64,000 nucleotides of DNA from Warburgia ugandensis (lineage: Eukaryota; Streptophyta; Magnoliopsida; Canellales; Canellaceae). Location of the stretch: assembly GCA_035236585.1 (NCBI GenBank), contig CP141132.1, positions 50,967,880-51,031,879 of the forward strand, given 5' to 3'. Below, in pieces: positions 35,761 through 47,833 of the stretch. The notes under the pieces were generated by a model that was given only the letters and a program-made list of their open reading frames with translations, did not search any database and was not told where the DNA came from. Every line of letters starts with the position of its first letter. The first letter of the stretch is position 1. The position numbers and the translations under genes are program-made.

Positions 35761-38481
35761 TGTAATACCCGAGCAATTTACACTATTTTTTAACGAAAAT
35801 TGAACATTCTATAGGAAATAAACTGAGTTAAATGTTTCACTTCATTTAAAATAGTAAATGAAGGAATTTTCATGGAAACTTGGTACCATTAGATTCTACT
35901 CGAAAAATAGAATCCAATGCCTCAAAAATCACCCAAAACGGAGTTCGTATGAAGAAGTTACGGCCGTTTAAAAATAGGGGTATTTCTGAAAATTAAACAA
36001 AAAAACAAAAAAACGAAAAAGGACGAAAAACGCAGGGGTCGTTTTGATAACGGCACCCCCTATCGTCTTCAACCTCTAAACCCCTCCAGAAACTACTTTT
36101 TCATGATTTCTCCAGAAAACCCTAGGGGAAAGGGCGGCACCACCAATGAGGAGCACCGCCTTCTCCCCTCTATAAAAACCCCATCTCCCCCTCTCCAAAA
36201 ACGTGGTTTCCAGTCATTGGGGCTAGGGTTTCCGGCTAGAAACGGAAACCCAGTTCCCTGCAATTTCCGGCAACGGCTAGGCCCTAGTTGGGCCGGCCAT
36301 TCTTCCATTCTCCTCTCTCCTCTTGTTCCGGTTTGACATTGGGGTTTTCCCCTTCGTGGGTTCGAACAAACACAAAATTCCGGCAAGATGGGGTTTCAGA
36401 CAGAAATGGGGTTCCATCACCGGCAAAGAGCACTCCCCAGGCTGCCCAGGTAAGACGTCCTTACCTCCCTTCTTTGGTTCCTTCACCTTTCAGGCTAGAT
36501 CCATGCTGGATCTAGCATTTCCCAGTCGTTTCCAGCAGGGTTTCTTGGCTAGAAAATGCTCTAAGCAGGCTTGGGCTGGCCCTGTATGAACCAGGCGTCC
36601 CAGGGACTCCATGCTGCACGTGCACCTGGGACGGGTTCCAAGTGCACGACAGTGCGTACACTGTCCCAGGTGCGCACGAGACATAGGGCACGGGTCCTGG
36701 CTCAACCAGGGTGCTCGGGGTGCCTTGGAAGCTAAGACGCGCCATGCTACAAGGTGCGTCCGTGCGATGATGCGCATCATAGCATGTCACTTGAGCATCC
36801 ATGTGCACGTGCAAAATGCGGTCCCTGGCACGGCCTTTAGGCGCACACGCACGTGAGGCGGTCATGGTTCAACCAGGATGCACGGGTGTCCTGGGAACTG
36901 GGACACGCGAACCTAATGTGACTTTAAAATTAGGATCATAGGACCATTTATAGAATTTAACTATTGAATAAGTAGGTCCATATTATAGGGTCTAGCCTGA
37001 CGAATGAATTAGGCAAGGACCATGGACCCAATAGGCAGAGCTAGCGGCCTAATACCTAAATAGATTGAAATTAATAAGGACTCCTTGTATCCATTCATAC
37101 CTAAGAGTTTATAAATGAGACCCAGGGACGGGTTGAGTGATAAAGGACGCGACTCCAGGAGACTTTGAGGTAGGTGCTCTATCGCTACTAGACTTTTTTA
37201 AAAGAGCCATGATTGTTTTGAGAATGCATGTTTTAAGTATAAGTATATGACTTGTTTTGCATTTTTATCAGCGTATATGTGATAAATGCTTTATGCATAG
37301 ATATGTTTTGCAAATAATTGCACATACATTATGCATAGATATGTTTTGCAGACAAATGCATATATTGTATGATTTGTGAGCGTTAAGTTTTTGAAAGATT
37401 GCATGTCCTTGAGGGTTACCAAAAGACGCTGGAGTGCCCAAAAAACACTGGGTAGGCAGTTGTGAGGGACCCAAAGAGGAAAGGTTTTGAAAAAGAGGTT
37501 TTCGCTGGTTTGATCTGATATGATTTGGGCTGATAAGCTCGTGGTCGCTATGCTGAGAGGTTTGGGTTGGCCTCCAGCCTCTACCATTATTAGGTGGATG
37601 GGTACCACGCCCAAAAAAAAGGGCAACGTCCCTGCTTTGACTGCATGTGGTACAGGGGGCTACCACTAGTGTCACGGCACTAAGTCGAAGTGTCATATGT
37701 CCTATGGAGGCATATGACCCTGTGTCCTTAAGTACTTGGGGACCACACGGCGGCGAGGTCATGGACATAGTTGGACCTTATGGTTTGAGGATTTACTTGC
37801 ATTGCATATGGCATGACATGAGGTTGGGCGACCATACCAGATATCCATGAGTTGGATTCAGTTGAGCATCTTATGCTTATCATTTATGATATATGATACT
37901 TTCAACTTGGATTATGCTATTTCTTTAAGTCGTCAATATTCTGATTTGACTGTGGTTTTTAATATCGATATTGAACATGATTGATTGAACATACATATGT
38001 TTTAAAGAGCATATGATTTCAAACATAGCATGCACTGCAAAACTAGTAGTGATAGACTCCTACTGAGTATAGTATATACTCACCCTATCCTTAACATTTT
38101 TCAGGATAGTTCCACTCACAAATAGAAGACATCTCAGGAGATATTAGTGCTACGAGCAAGTGAATCAAATAGGAGACAATTATACATGTAAGTAAACTCT
38201 CTACCCTTTGGACATGTATTTGTATTTATTTACAATTGGACTATGTGCTATGACTGGATAGACCTGGGGAAAAATATTTATGATTTCTGAAATTTTCCAA
38301 AAAAACTACTTTGGTGGTTGTGAAAGCAAATGACACTCGGGGTTTTCAAAATGAGTTTAAAACAAAAGATTTTTCGCTACATTGCATGGTTTTTATAAAA
38401 TGGTTTTCAAATAGGGATGCATCCCGCCTTAGGAATTAGATATTTCATTTAAAAATGCATTGAAAAACCCGGGTCGTCACA
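35761..38481 (+). mobile_element. Solo LTR 1, probable gypsy, inserted in copia
   Basis: It starts tgtaatacccgag and ends gggtcgtcaca, with flanks gatgg and gttgg (4 of 5 match) as target duplication. The length is 2721 bp. Copia RT/RNase H homology is continuous when it is removed. The GC-rich part 36100-36900 has many overlapping open frames on both strands, which I treat as noncoding. One unit of the 52-bp motif that is amplified in solo LTR 2 lies near 37165-37205. Family assignment (Del/Tekay-like gypsy) is an inference from LTR length and ends. Confidence 0.75.
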
Positions 38482-39252
38482 GTTGGATTCTAAAGAAGTA
38501 ACTTCGCCATGGTCCTCTACTAAAAAACACCAGGTTTACAATGGTAGCCCCTCCACCAATGACACAACTTACTACCAGATCCTTCGTTCTATGCAATATC
38601 TATCCTTGACCAAGCTCAACATCTCCTTTGGGGTGAAAAGATCTCTCAATTTATGCACAAACCTATGGTGAATTAGTGGATAGCAATCAACCAAGTCCTA
38701 TGCTATCGCAAAGGAACCCACAATTATGGAATTTTCATTTGTAAAAACTCACCCATAATTGTTCATGCTTTTGTTGATGCAGATTAACTGGAAACCTTGA
38801 TGATCACACCTCAATTACTGTATATGTGGTCTTTATTGAAGCCAATCTCATCAATTGGTCATTAAAGAAACAAAAAAGAATTGTAAGATCATCCACCAAG
38901 GTTAAATATCGGGCTACAACATCCACTACAGATGAATTGAACTGGATTACCAACTTATTACAAGAACTTGGTATAACACAGTCAACTATCTTAACCATAT
39001 ATTGTGATAATGTTGATGCCACTTATCTCTTTGCTAATTCATTCTTTCACTTGCAAATGAAACATATTGCAATTGATTTCCACTGTATGCATGATTAAGT
39101 TACTAAACATCAACTTCAAGTGTCTCATATTCATACAACGAATCGACTTGTTGAGTCTCTCATAAAAGCACTAGCTTGCAAGGAATTCATCACTCATCGA
39201 TCCAAGATTGGCATCCACAATGGAAGCTTGATCTTATGGAAGCCTAATAAAA
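38482..39252 (+). pseudogene. Ty1/copia RNase H remnant
   Basis: 38483-38671 reads VTSPWSSTKKHQVYNGSPST, then RSMQYLSLTKLNISFGV, the region before RNase H in copia pol. 38826-39098 reads NLINWSLKKQKRIVRSSTKV, ELNWITNLLQELGITQS, YCDNVDATYLFAN and MKHIAIDFHCMHD, the copia RNase H with its Asp-Asn pair. The tail 39100-39230 continues as the pol C-terminus. Frameshifts and a stop make it dead. Confidence 0.9.
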
Positions 39253-39495
39253 TGTAATTGTAGGAATAATTTAGTATGCACACTATCCTAGGAGCAACAT
39301 TTGCACATATTTCTACCATTGTTATAATATCCACAATTGTAAGGATTATAGCATAATTGTAGAAATTTACTTTATTGTCTTTATTGCAGCCTTTTGCCTC
39401 ATTGTAGACTCGATATAAGGCTACTCATTTGTATGCATGAAACACACAAGATAAAGTAATACAAAATATCTTTCTTTCTCATTCTCTTTATGAGA
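39253..39495 (+). repeat. 3' LTR of the copia element
   Basis: It starts tgtaattgtagg shortly after the pol end and a weak purine run (ggaagcctaataaaa). It contains a cgatataaggctactc TATA-like block near 39410 and a CT-rich end, all usual for short copia LTRs. The right edge is approximate because the 5' LTR is outside the window. Confidence 0.5.
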
Positions 39496-39755
39496 GAAAT
39501 ACAAAAGGCAAAAAGAAGTCCAAAAACTCACCAATTAAATTCATAAATCCCTAGAGGTTGGAGGGGGAATTACAACTAGAGGAAGGGGGACCCCTCTCAC
39601 CACTCCATCAACAAACCCCATGATCAATTTAGAAATGAGAGGAGTATTCATGCCATCCCATTGTGACTCTTGAAAGCCCCACCCTAGAAGCAAACACCTA
39701 ATTATTAGCAAAAAAACCTACTAGCTCCATCCAAACATCTGCCTAAGTATCTAGA
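39496..39755. other. Unassigned spacer before solo LTR 2
   Basis: No coding or structural feature is recognised. It ends with ctaga (39751-39755), the target duplication of solo LTR 2, and was contiguous with 42514-42532 and 45295 onward before the two LTR insertions. Confidence 0.6.
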
Positions 39756-42513
39756 TGTGACAACCCAGGTTTTTGATGATGCAAGTTTGATCAAAAGGCG
39801 AGATCTCTTGTTTTAGAAATATGAAATGCATGAAAATCTTTTTGTTTTGGAAAGCAATCTTTCGTATAAAACCCCGAGTGTCAAAACATATTTTCAAATT
39901 ATATAGCCATGGCATAGTTTTAAATTGACTCTATTCCCAAGAAAGTGTTAGTCACAGCCTCAGTTACAGAGAGTAACTATAATCAAGTATCATTCACTAA
40001 AAGATAAGGTAGGGGTTTACTTACTGGCACTTAGTTTGGACGTTCACTATCATGGGTCTGTCGCCGTATATCCTGTCCTTAAGTGTTTACTTTGTGTCTG
40101 AAAAATGTTGAGGATTGGGTGAGTATATACTACACTCAGTAGGAGTTTATCACTACTAGTTTTACAATGCATGCTATGTTTAAAATCATATTCTCTTTAA
40201 AACATGTGCATGTTTGAACACTCATGTTCAATATCGATATTAAAAATCATTGTCGAATTGGAATACTGACGACTTAAAGAATCGCATAATCCAAGTTGAA
40301 AGTATCATATATATTATAAACATAATAATATGCATAAGATGCTTAACTGAATCCAACTCATGGATATATGCTATGGTCAACCATCCTCATGTCATGCCAT
40401 ATGCAATGCAAGTAAATCCTCAAAAACATAGGGAACACTATGCCCACGACCTCCTCGCCGTGTGGTCCCCGGGTACCTGGGGACACTCGGTCATAGCCTC
40501 CACGGGGCATATGACATTTCGACCCGGTGTCGTGACACCAGTGGTAGCCCCCTGTACCAGAAGTAGGGACATACCTTTTTGGCATGGTACCCTTTCCACC
40601 TAATAGTGGTACAGGCTGGGAGGCCACCCCAGACCTCTCAGCATAGCGCCCACGAGCTTACTAGCCCAAATCATATACGATCAAACAAGCAAAAACCTCT
40701 TTTTCAAAACCTGTCCTCTTTGGGTCCCTCACAACTACCTACTCAGCGTCTTTTGGGCACTCCAGCATCTTTTGGTAACCCTCAAGGATATGCAATTTTT
40801 TAAGACTCAATAATCACAAATCATACAATATATGCAATTGTTTGCAAAACATATCTATGCATAATGTATTTGTCATATGTATGCTGAATTCATTTATAAA
40901 ATTAAGTCATGCTAAACAAGTCATATAACTTATAATTAAAACATGCATTCTCAAAACAATCATGGGCTCTTTTTAAAAGTTTAGTAGCGATAGAGCACCT
41001 ACTTCAAAACATCATGGGTTCTTTTAAAAAGTCTAGTAGCGATAGAGCACCTACATCAAAACATCATGGGTTCTTTTAAAAAGTCTAGTAGCGATAAAGC
41101 ACCTACATCAAAACATCATGGGTTCTTTTTAAAAGTCTAGTAGCGATAGAACACCTACATCAAAACATCATGAGTTCTTTTTAAAAGTCTAGTAGCGATA
41201 GAGCACCTACTTCAAAACATCATGAGTTCTTTTAAAAAGTCTAATAGCGATAGAGCACCTACCTGGTTTGGTCACACTAGGCCCCTTGTCCTTGTACGCT
41301 CCTGAACATGGTTTAGGGGAAAAAGGTTAGCTTGGCCTATTTCTATAGGTTTTAGAATGATTTATCTCACTACTTAGGCATTAAGGGTTCATTCTCATGC
41401 CTATGGGTCTCCTAAGGTCCTAATTGGGCCTTGGTATCGTCAGGTTTACAAAGGTTTAGTGGCCATGCGCCACTATCATAGTTCAAGGGTCGTGCCCACA
41501 TTAGATAGGGCCTTGATCAGGTATTTTATGGTTTGGGTGTGTCTGCATCGTCGATACGGACACAACGCCTTTTGCGGTTCCTTAATCGGAGCCCTAGAAC
41601 TAAAGTTATGACCAATTTAATATCAAGTGTACATAGAAGGCCCTTACGAGGTGGAAGCCCGGGATGCTAACGCGTCCCGCTTCAGCGGTGCGTACCCCAG
41701 CGGACAGTTCTGCAGACGCACCGTGCTTCCACCTGTCCTTTTCGTTTGCGGGCGTGTCCGTGGACAGGCCCGTCGTCCTTTCTTTAACGCACAGAGTGCG
41801 TTTCGGTTTGGCGGGGACCTGGGCGTCCTAGGGACACCCTAGTTTGACCCTATCGAACCAGTACACCCCAGGCACCATCCCTGGGTCCTTTGTGGCTCCC
41901 TAGAGCCCCATTTTGCATGGTTTTTCATGCAAAATCTTGGGGAAACTCATCCTAAGACTAAGGGGGAGATGGGTTTAGAGGGGTTTTGGGCATACCTAGT
42001 TTGTGGCCAGGTTTTTTCCATGTTTTCTCCTCTTGTCTGCTTCTCCACGATGGGTTTTTCCCAGGCTTTTGGGCTGCCATTGGAGGCGCCCAAGAGCTCT
42101 ATTTCTAGAGCTTGAAGAGGGTTCTGGAGGGGGTTCTTATCGCCATGGAATGGCGATGGTTTCTCCCCTGTACATCATTGTTCTAGAACCCTCCAAGAGG
42201 TTTGGGAAGAAGAGGGGTGCCTGTATCAAAACGGGTCCCCATTTTCTCAAGCCAAATCCGTTTTTGAATTAAATTACACTTTTGCCCTTGAACTTCAAAG
42301 GACCATAACTTGCTCATTTTAACTACGTTTTGAGTGATTTTGGTCTTGTTGGATTCCTTTTTCTGAGACGCACCTAAGGGTTCTACTCTTAGGATCAAAT
42401 TTCTGGGTCTAGTTAGGGTGAATAGTGAAATGACCAAAATACCCTTATCTCCATAAAGTGAACTTTTCATTACTAACTTGGGATTTCAATGTTACAAAAA
42501 TGGAGTCATTACA
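39756..42513 (-). mobile_element. Solo LTR 2 with perfect target duplication
   Basis: The minus-strand LTR reads tgtaatgactcc to gggttgtcaca; on the plus strand it runs tgtgacaaccc to gagtcattaca. It is 2758 bp, flanked by ctaga at 39751-39755 and 42514-42518. It is homologous to solo LTR 1, for example 'gactggatagacc' and 'gtagtatatactcaccca' landmarks. It carries a six-unit internal tandem array. The overlapping open frames at 40250-42470 are LTR sequence. Confidence 0.9.
40961..41264. repeat. 52-bp tandem array, six units, in solo LTR 2
   Basis: Units begin at 40961, 41013, 41065, 41117, 41169 and 41221; each contains agtctagtagcgatagagca or a one- or two-base variant. The spacing is exactly 52 bp. 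Solo LTR 1 has one copy and solo LTR 3 two diverged copies of the motif. Confidence 0.95.
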
Positions 42514-43879
42514 CTAGAACTACCTCTTAGATTATAATGACTCAAATTTTGAAGATTAATAGATATTATATCACCTTAATAGGTAGTTGGATGTTTTATT
42601 TTAATTAAAATATGAAACCAAGGAATTTGAGAGAAAAATTAGTATCATTAGATTCTAGACTTGAAATGGAATCCAATGCCTCAAAGAACACTAAAAAAGG
42701 AGTTCGTATGAAGAAGTTTTAAGCGTCAAAAGATGGAGGACATATCTATAATTTGACTGTAAAACAACTAAGATCCAGAAACACAGTGAGCCGTTTTACT
42801 AACAGCACCCCCCAAGGTCGTCTTCCTCCTCCAGCCATCGACTTCCAACACTGTCTCTGCAAGGCGGCACCAAAAGAAACGGCAGCATTGCCATTAGGCA
42901 GCACCGCCTTTGCAGGCTATAAAAGCCCTCTACCTAGCTCCCTCTGAGCATCCCTTCTTCTTCTTTGGCTACGCAATCCTAGGGTTTCCGGTAGGCACGT
43001 AGAAAACAAGAAAATCACTGCCTCCTCCATGCCCAGGTACCCTCCTTTCCCTCCATTTCTTCTTTCTCCTCTCTTTTCGGCTTTTTCCCCTTAGGTCCGA
43101 GCCAGATACATGCAGGATCTAGCGTTTCTCGCTTGGAAATCGCCGGACCCATAACTAGATTAGCAAAGGAGATGATCCCGGGGTGCAGTGCGTGATACGC
43201 ACTCTAAATGCACCCTATGGGACAGACCTTGGGCGGGTGCGACTGTGCACGGGCGCGGTCCCAGTTCGACCGGGACACATGAGCAACCCGGGAGCCAGGA
43301 CATGTGCGCATCCACACGACGCTGTCTAAGACGCACACCCTAATGCACCATTTGGGCATGCGCACGCGTGCGAACGTAATCTCGGTTCGAACGGGATGCA
43401 CACACATCCTGGGAACCGCAACGCAAGGGCCCAGTGGGGACGAATTTGGTTTGTCCGTAGATTGTGACACTAAAAACACAATTAAGGAGGCTATATAACT
43501 CCAATCGATGATCCAAAAGAACCGTTGTGTTTATAATGACGACGCGGACCTAATGAGACTATAAAGTTTAGGATCAGATCTTATGAATTGATCCATTAAA
43601 GATTTTAGGAGATTAATAGCTCGGGACTAACCCCAAAGTACATATATCAGCCCTTGAATGAGAGATCTGATCATTAAACATTAGATCTATACGTGAGATC
43701 TAGCTTGAAAACGTATTAAGCAAGGACCTATAGATCCTAAAAGGCAAATCTAGCCTTCTAAGTAATGATTCATAAAGGTTAGAAAATAATACTTGAATCC
43801 TTATTATTAATTGATATTTAGGATTTCACAAAGGTAACTTAAGGTTGAGTAATGAAGAATGCGATTTCAGGAACATCGA

Positions 43880-43975
43880 GGTAGGTAGTCTGATACTACC
43901 ACATTTTTAATGCATTTCCAAATGTACTTGAATTGTAGGTAATCTGATACTACTAAGTTTTTAAATGCATCTTAA
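43880..43975. repeat. Two-unit repeat in solo LTR 3
   Basis: Two copies of gtaggtarTCTGATACTAC-type text followed by a T-rich spacer. The position and partial sequence correspond to the 52-bp unit amplified in solo LTR 2. Confidence 0.65.
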
Positions 43976-44213
43976 ACTTTGACTTGCCTTTATTACCATG
44001 TTAAGCATGCTTTTAAGATAATGCTGTTCTTATACTAGTATGCCTACTTGTCTTCATGTTTTATGGCTTTGAATGCGATATTAGCATGAACTAATTTTAT
44101 GCACTGTTTGCATGGTTGAAAATAAATGCATAAATTGCATGATTTCAATGATTGAGATTTGGGTTCATCTATATATGCTTTTTGGTCTATTGAGCCTGGT
44201 GGGCACTATGCTA

Positions 44214-44550
44214 AGTAGGTAGATCATTGAATGAGGCAACCTACGGTAGGAACAAACTTTGAGTTCCAAGTGGGAAAATCATCGAATGAGGTAGCCTACG
44301 GTGGGAACAAAACATGGAATTCCAAATGGGCAGATCGCCGAATGAGGCAGCCTACAGCAGGGACAAAACCCTTGAGTTCCAAGTGGGCAGATCGCTAAAT
44401 GAGGTAGCCTACAAAGGAGCATAGTTGACCCTATGATTTCAGTGTTATCGATTTGCATATAGTATTAAGATGGTCGTATACGAATATTCGTAACCAGTCA
44501 GTTCCAAGTGGGCAAATTGCCGAATGAGGCAGCCTGCGGTGGAAACAAAA
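44214..44550. repeat. 56-bp degenerate array in solo LTR 3
   Basis: Five copies centred on aatgaggcagcctac (aatgagg at 44230, 44285, 44341, 44398 and 44523) with spacing of 55-57 bp and a gap before the last. Each unit also has gttccaagtgggcag-like text. I do not see this array in solo LTRs 1 and 2. Confidence 0.85.
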
Positions 44551-45294
44551 CCAAAAGATCATGTGCATGATACTTATAGTGATGCTAGCATCTGCTTTGA
44601 ATAATGACTATTTTAAGAGTTTTATTATTATTATATTTGACTCATTAATTTAACGTAGTTACCGAGATCTTATTACATGATTCTATTGATTTCTACCTTA
44701 TGATTTTAGATATTGACTACTAGATTTCAGTAAAGGATTTCCATGGTTGAAATTGCATCAATGAGCTTGCGTTTTATGAATAAACATGCATGTTTACACA
44801 AAAACAAATTACTAATGTTTACATCAAAAGATTTTTGAATTATGCATGTTGCGTGCCGTGTTTTCAAAATAGTAGTATCAGATCGCCTACTACGTATGAG
44901 GAATACTCACCCAAATATATCATTTTTACAGATAAGGTTCAAAGGGATTTGAAGAAGCGTTAGAAGATGTTAGTACGATGATCAAGAGAATAAAGAGAAG
45001 ATAAGTATCAATGTAAGTATATAATCTCCTCTTTGGACATGTATATGTAGTTATTACAGTTGGGTTGTGCATTGTGACTGGATAGACCTGGAAAAACATT
45101 TATGCTTTAAACTGTAAACATTTCCTTGTTTATCTTGAAAGCAAATGACACTCAGGATTTTCAAAATGAATTTAAAATCAAAAGGATTTTTCGCCGCATT
45201 GCATTATTTTTCAAAATATTTTCAAATAGGGATTGATCCCGCCTTAGGAATTGGTTTTGCATCTAAAAAGGCATGTGAAGACTGGGTCGTCACA

Positions 45295-46854
45295 TAGATT
45301 GTGCATGAGAACCTGAAGGGATGAAGTGAGAATGCACTTGACTACATAAGACACCCAATTTGTGAAAGGGAGGAACATTGTGATAACCTCGATGAGCATC
45401 ACCAAGAGGAACATTCAAAGGAAGACTCTTCTTAGAAAATCCTCAAAGCAAAGTCCGAAAGTGAGGATAAAAGTAAAAAGATGAAGGCTTAATAAGAAGG
45501 AAATAAGAACACAAGTCTCACCTATAGCAAAGGCAACAGTTGAGTGGCATAAAATTTAGCACAATCTCCATCCATCTTAAGACAATCCTTCATAGGATGG
45601 CTAGCCCAAAAACCCTCTATATGCTCAAGAAGTGTGTTAGACAATGGAGGCTTTCTCGAGACTTGGGAAAGGAAATCCCAACCTCAAACCTAATGAGGGT
45701 ACCTCTTAGGTAGGTACTAGTATTAGTGCCTCTTTGCAAATTTTTCCTTGAGGAGAACTCTCCACATCACTTGCTTAGCCCCCACCTTTGATTAAGGCCC
45801 CATCAATCCTCTGGTTTAAACCCTTAAACCTATTGCACTCCCACTACTCACCAGGGCCTAACAATCACTCTCAGTGATAAATTGAAACCCATGCCATGGT
45901 CTCCAAATGACATGGAAAGGAAAATTAGATGTCAAGGAAATGCGAAGAAAATATTGGAAATAAGAAGAGCATGAGGAAGGGAGTCTCAAGTATCCTACAT
46001 CAACCATCTCAAGAAGAAGCTGGTAGCCAGCCTTGCACTCACTCATTCTTATCGGCTTCCAAGAGTTTCATTAGCCCCTTCTTCCTCAAAAAATCAACAT
46101 TGTCATGCTCCTACTTAGGGGGAACTTGAGTTAAGCAAGAAGAATGCTCACCCATGAGGGAAAAAAATTGTCAGAATGAGATTGCAATGAGTGGGAGCCC
46201 AAGAAGGGAAATGCACACAAGCCCAAAACTCCAAGACAAGAGAATAGTTAGTAGAAAGGTCAAAGAAAACCAAGAGAATGCAAAAAATTTATAAGTGACT
46301 CACCTGCAACAAGCACACTATAAATTAAGAAAGAAGAATGTTAACCTCCAATTCAAAATCTTTATTGAGTTCCATGTCATCCGGGTCCTCCTCACACAAA
46401 TCTCCAAACTGAGGGAAATGAAGAAGAACAAGAAGAGAGGGGGCGGGGGGGGGGGGGTGGTGAGTGTGTGAGAAAAATAAAACAAAGAACAAGAGGAGAG
46501 AAGAAGAAGAAGAAGAAAAGAGAGGAAGAAAGGAAGGAAAGGCATTTTTTTAACGGAGATAACGATAAAAAAAAATTGGAAAGAACTTCAAAACCTTTTA
46601 AAAATTGAATCTAAGTGAGAATTTGAAGTTTTTGTGGTCTAGAATCTCGTGTCTACATGACCTTCATCATATGACAACCCTGCTCAGTTTCCCGCACTGC
46701 ATCGACTACCTCATCCAAATACACAAGAAAAAGACCAAAATGCTCCTACCTCAAAGGTCAAATAGCCACACCAGGGTCATGAGACCACATGACCCTTGAC
46801 CGAGGTCAAACCTTATTTATTTGTAACCTTTCAATCAAAAAATTCCCAAGCATA
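45295..46854. other. Unassigned noncoding stretch
   Basis: No gene is recognised. Notable composition: a G run at 46445-46458 preceded by gggggc, and AG-rich sequence at 46425-46545. It may be internal sequence of the element whose 3' end is proposed at 46855-48745. Confidence 0.4.
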
Positions 46855-47770
46855 TTCCCTTATGAAAACTTTCAAGCTGTAAGGTGCCCTTAGGCAAACT
46901 TTCAAAGCATTTCCAACCTTAGAAAGAAATCTGGCAAACTTTCAAATTATTTCAAGGCCTAGGAGAGCAACCAAGCAAATTTTCATGGCCTAGGCAACCC
47001 CAGTAAAGCCAATCAAAACTCTTCAAGCCATGGGCAGCCCTTAAGCACACTTTCAAAACATTTCAAGACTTAGGAAGCACCCAAGTACCATTTCAATACT
47101 TGGAAAAATCCATGTATCATCTCAAAGAACTTTTGACTTGGGAAGCACCGAAGTACTTATTTCAAACCATTTCCAGCCCTGAGCAGCTCTGAGACACACT
47201 TCCAAAACATTTCAAGACATCCAGGTACTATTTCAAAGCATTTTAAGATTTGGGAAGCACCTAGGTATCAGTTGCAAGCATTTCAAGCCTTGGGAAGAAC
47301 TTAAGAAAAATTTCATAACTTTTTTAGCCCTAGGCAATACTAGTAAAAACCTACAAAACTTTCCAAGCCTTAGGAAACCCTAGGCAAACCTTTCAAGCCA
47401 TGGGAAGCCCAAGACACACTCTCAATATTTCAAGAGTTAGGAGGCATCCATATACCATTTCAAACCATTTTTAGCCCTAGAAAAGCACCCAAGGTAAACT
47501 TTCAAGACTTTTCAAGCCCTAGGCAAACCTAGGGAAGCCTTCCAAAAATTTTCAAGACCTAAGCACACAAACCTAGGAAAACCCATGCAAACCTTTCAAA
47601 ATTTAACAATCCCTATGCAGCCACCATGCACACTTTCAAAGCATTTCAAGACCTAGGAAGCACTTATGTAACATTTCAAAAGATTTCAAGCCATGGAAAA
47701 CCCCACACAATTCAAAAGCAATTCAAAACCCTAGGGAAATCTGAGGTCCCATTTCATAATACAAAGAGAA
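46855..47770. repeat. Degenerate tandem array, about 40-bp period
   Basis: About 20 diverged copies of a unit like ctttcaaaacatttcaag followed by (a/c)c(t/c)taggaagcacccaag. Starts of the 'tttcaa' core near 46869, 46899, 46940, 47050, 47160 and onward show the period. No frame is open across it. The array ends shortly before a purine tract and LTR-like block. Confidence 0.8.
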
Positions 47771-47833
47771 ACTACCTTTTAAAAGATCTTCAAATTTGTT
47801 GACAAAGAGAAATTCTCAAAATTAGCAAAGATT

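Larger units (their letters stand above)
42533..45294 (+). mobile_element. Solo LTR 3 with perfect target duplication
   Basis: It starts tataatgactc, where TG has become TA, and ends gggtcgtcaca. It is 2762 bp, flanked by tagat at 42528-42532 and 45295-45299. It is in opposite orientation to solo LTR 2, 19 bp away. Matching blocks with solo LTR 1 include 'ggagttcgtatgaagaagtt' (42701) and the terminal 200 bp. It has its own internal array at 44214-44550. Confidence 0.88.

Noticed and set aside
36093..36865. Cluster of overlapping open frames on both strands
   Set aside because: They lie in the GC-rich part of solo LTR 1, where stops are rare by composition; no frame is shared with the sister LTRs.
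40961..41264. CRISPR-like regular repeats
   Set aside because: The units are contiguous 52-bp tandem copies without unique spacers, in a plant LTR.
40250..42470. Several open frames of 60-117 codons
   Set aside because: All are inside solo LTR 2 with exact target duplications; frames are not kept in LTRs 1 and 3.
39756..45294. One inverted element or a foldback transposon
   Set aside because: Each half has its own different perfect 5-bp target duplication (ctaga, tagat), which shows two independent LTR insertions.
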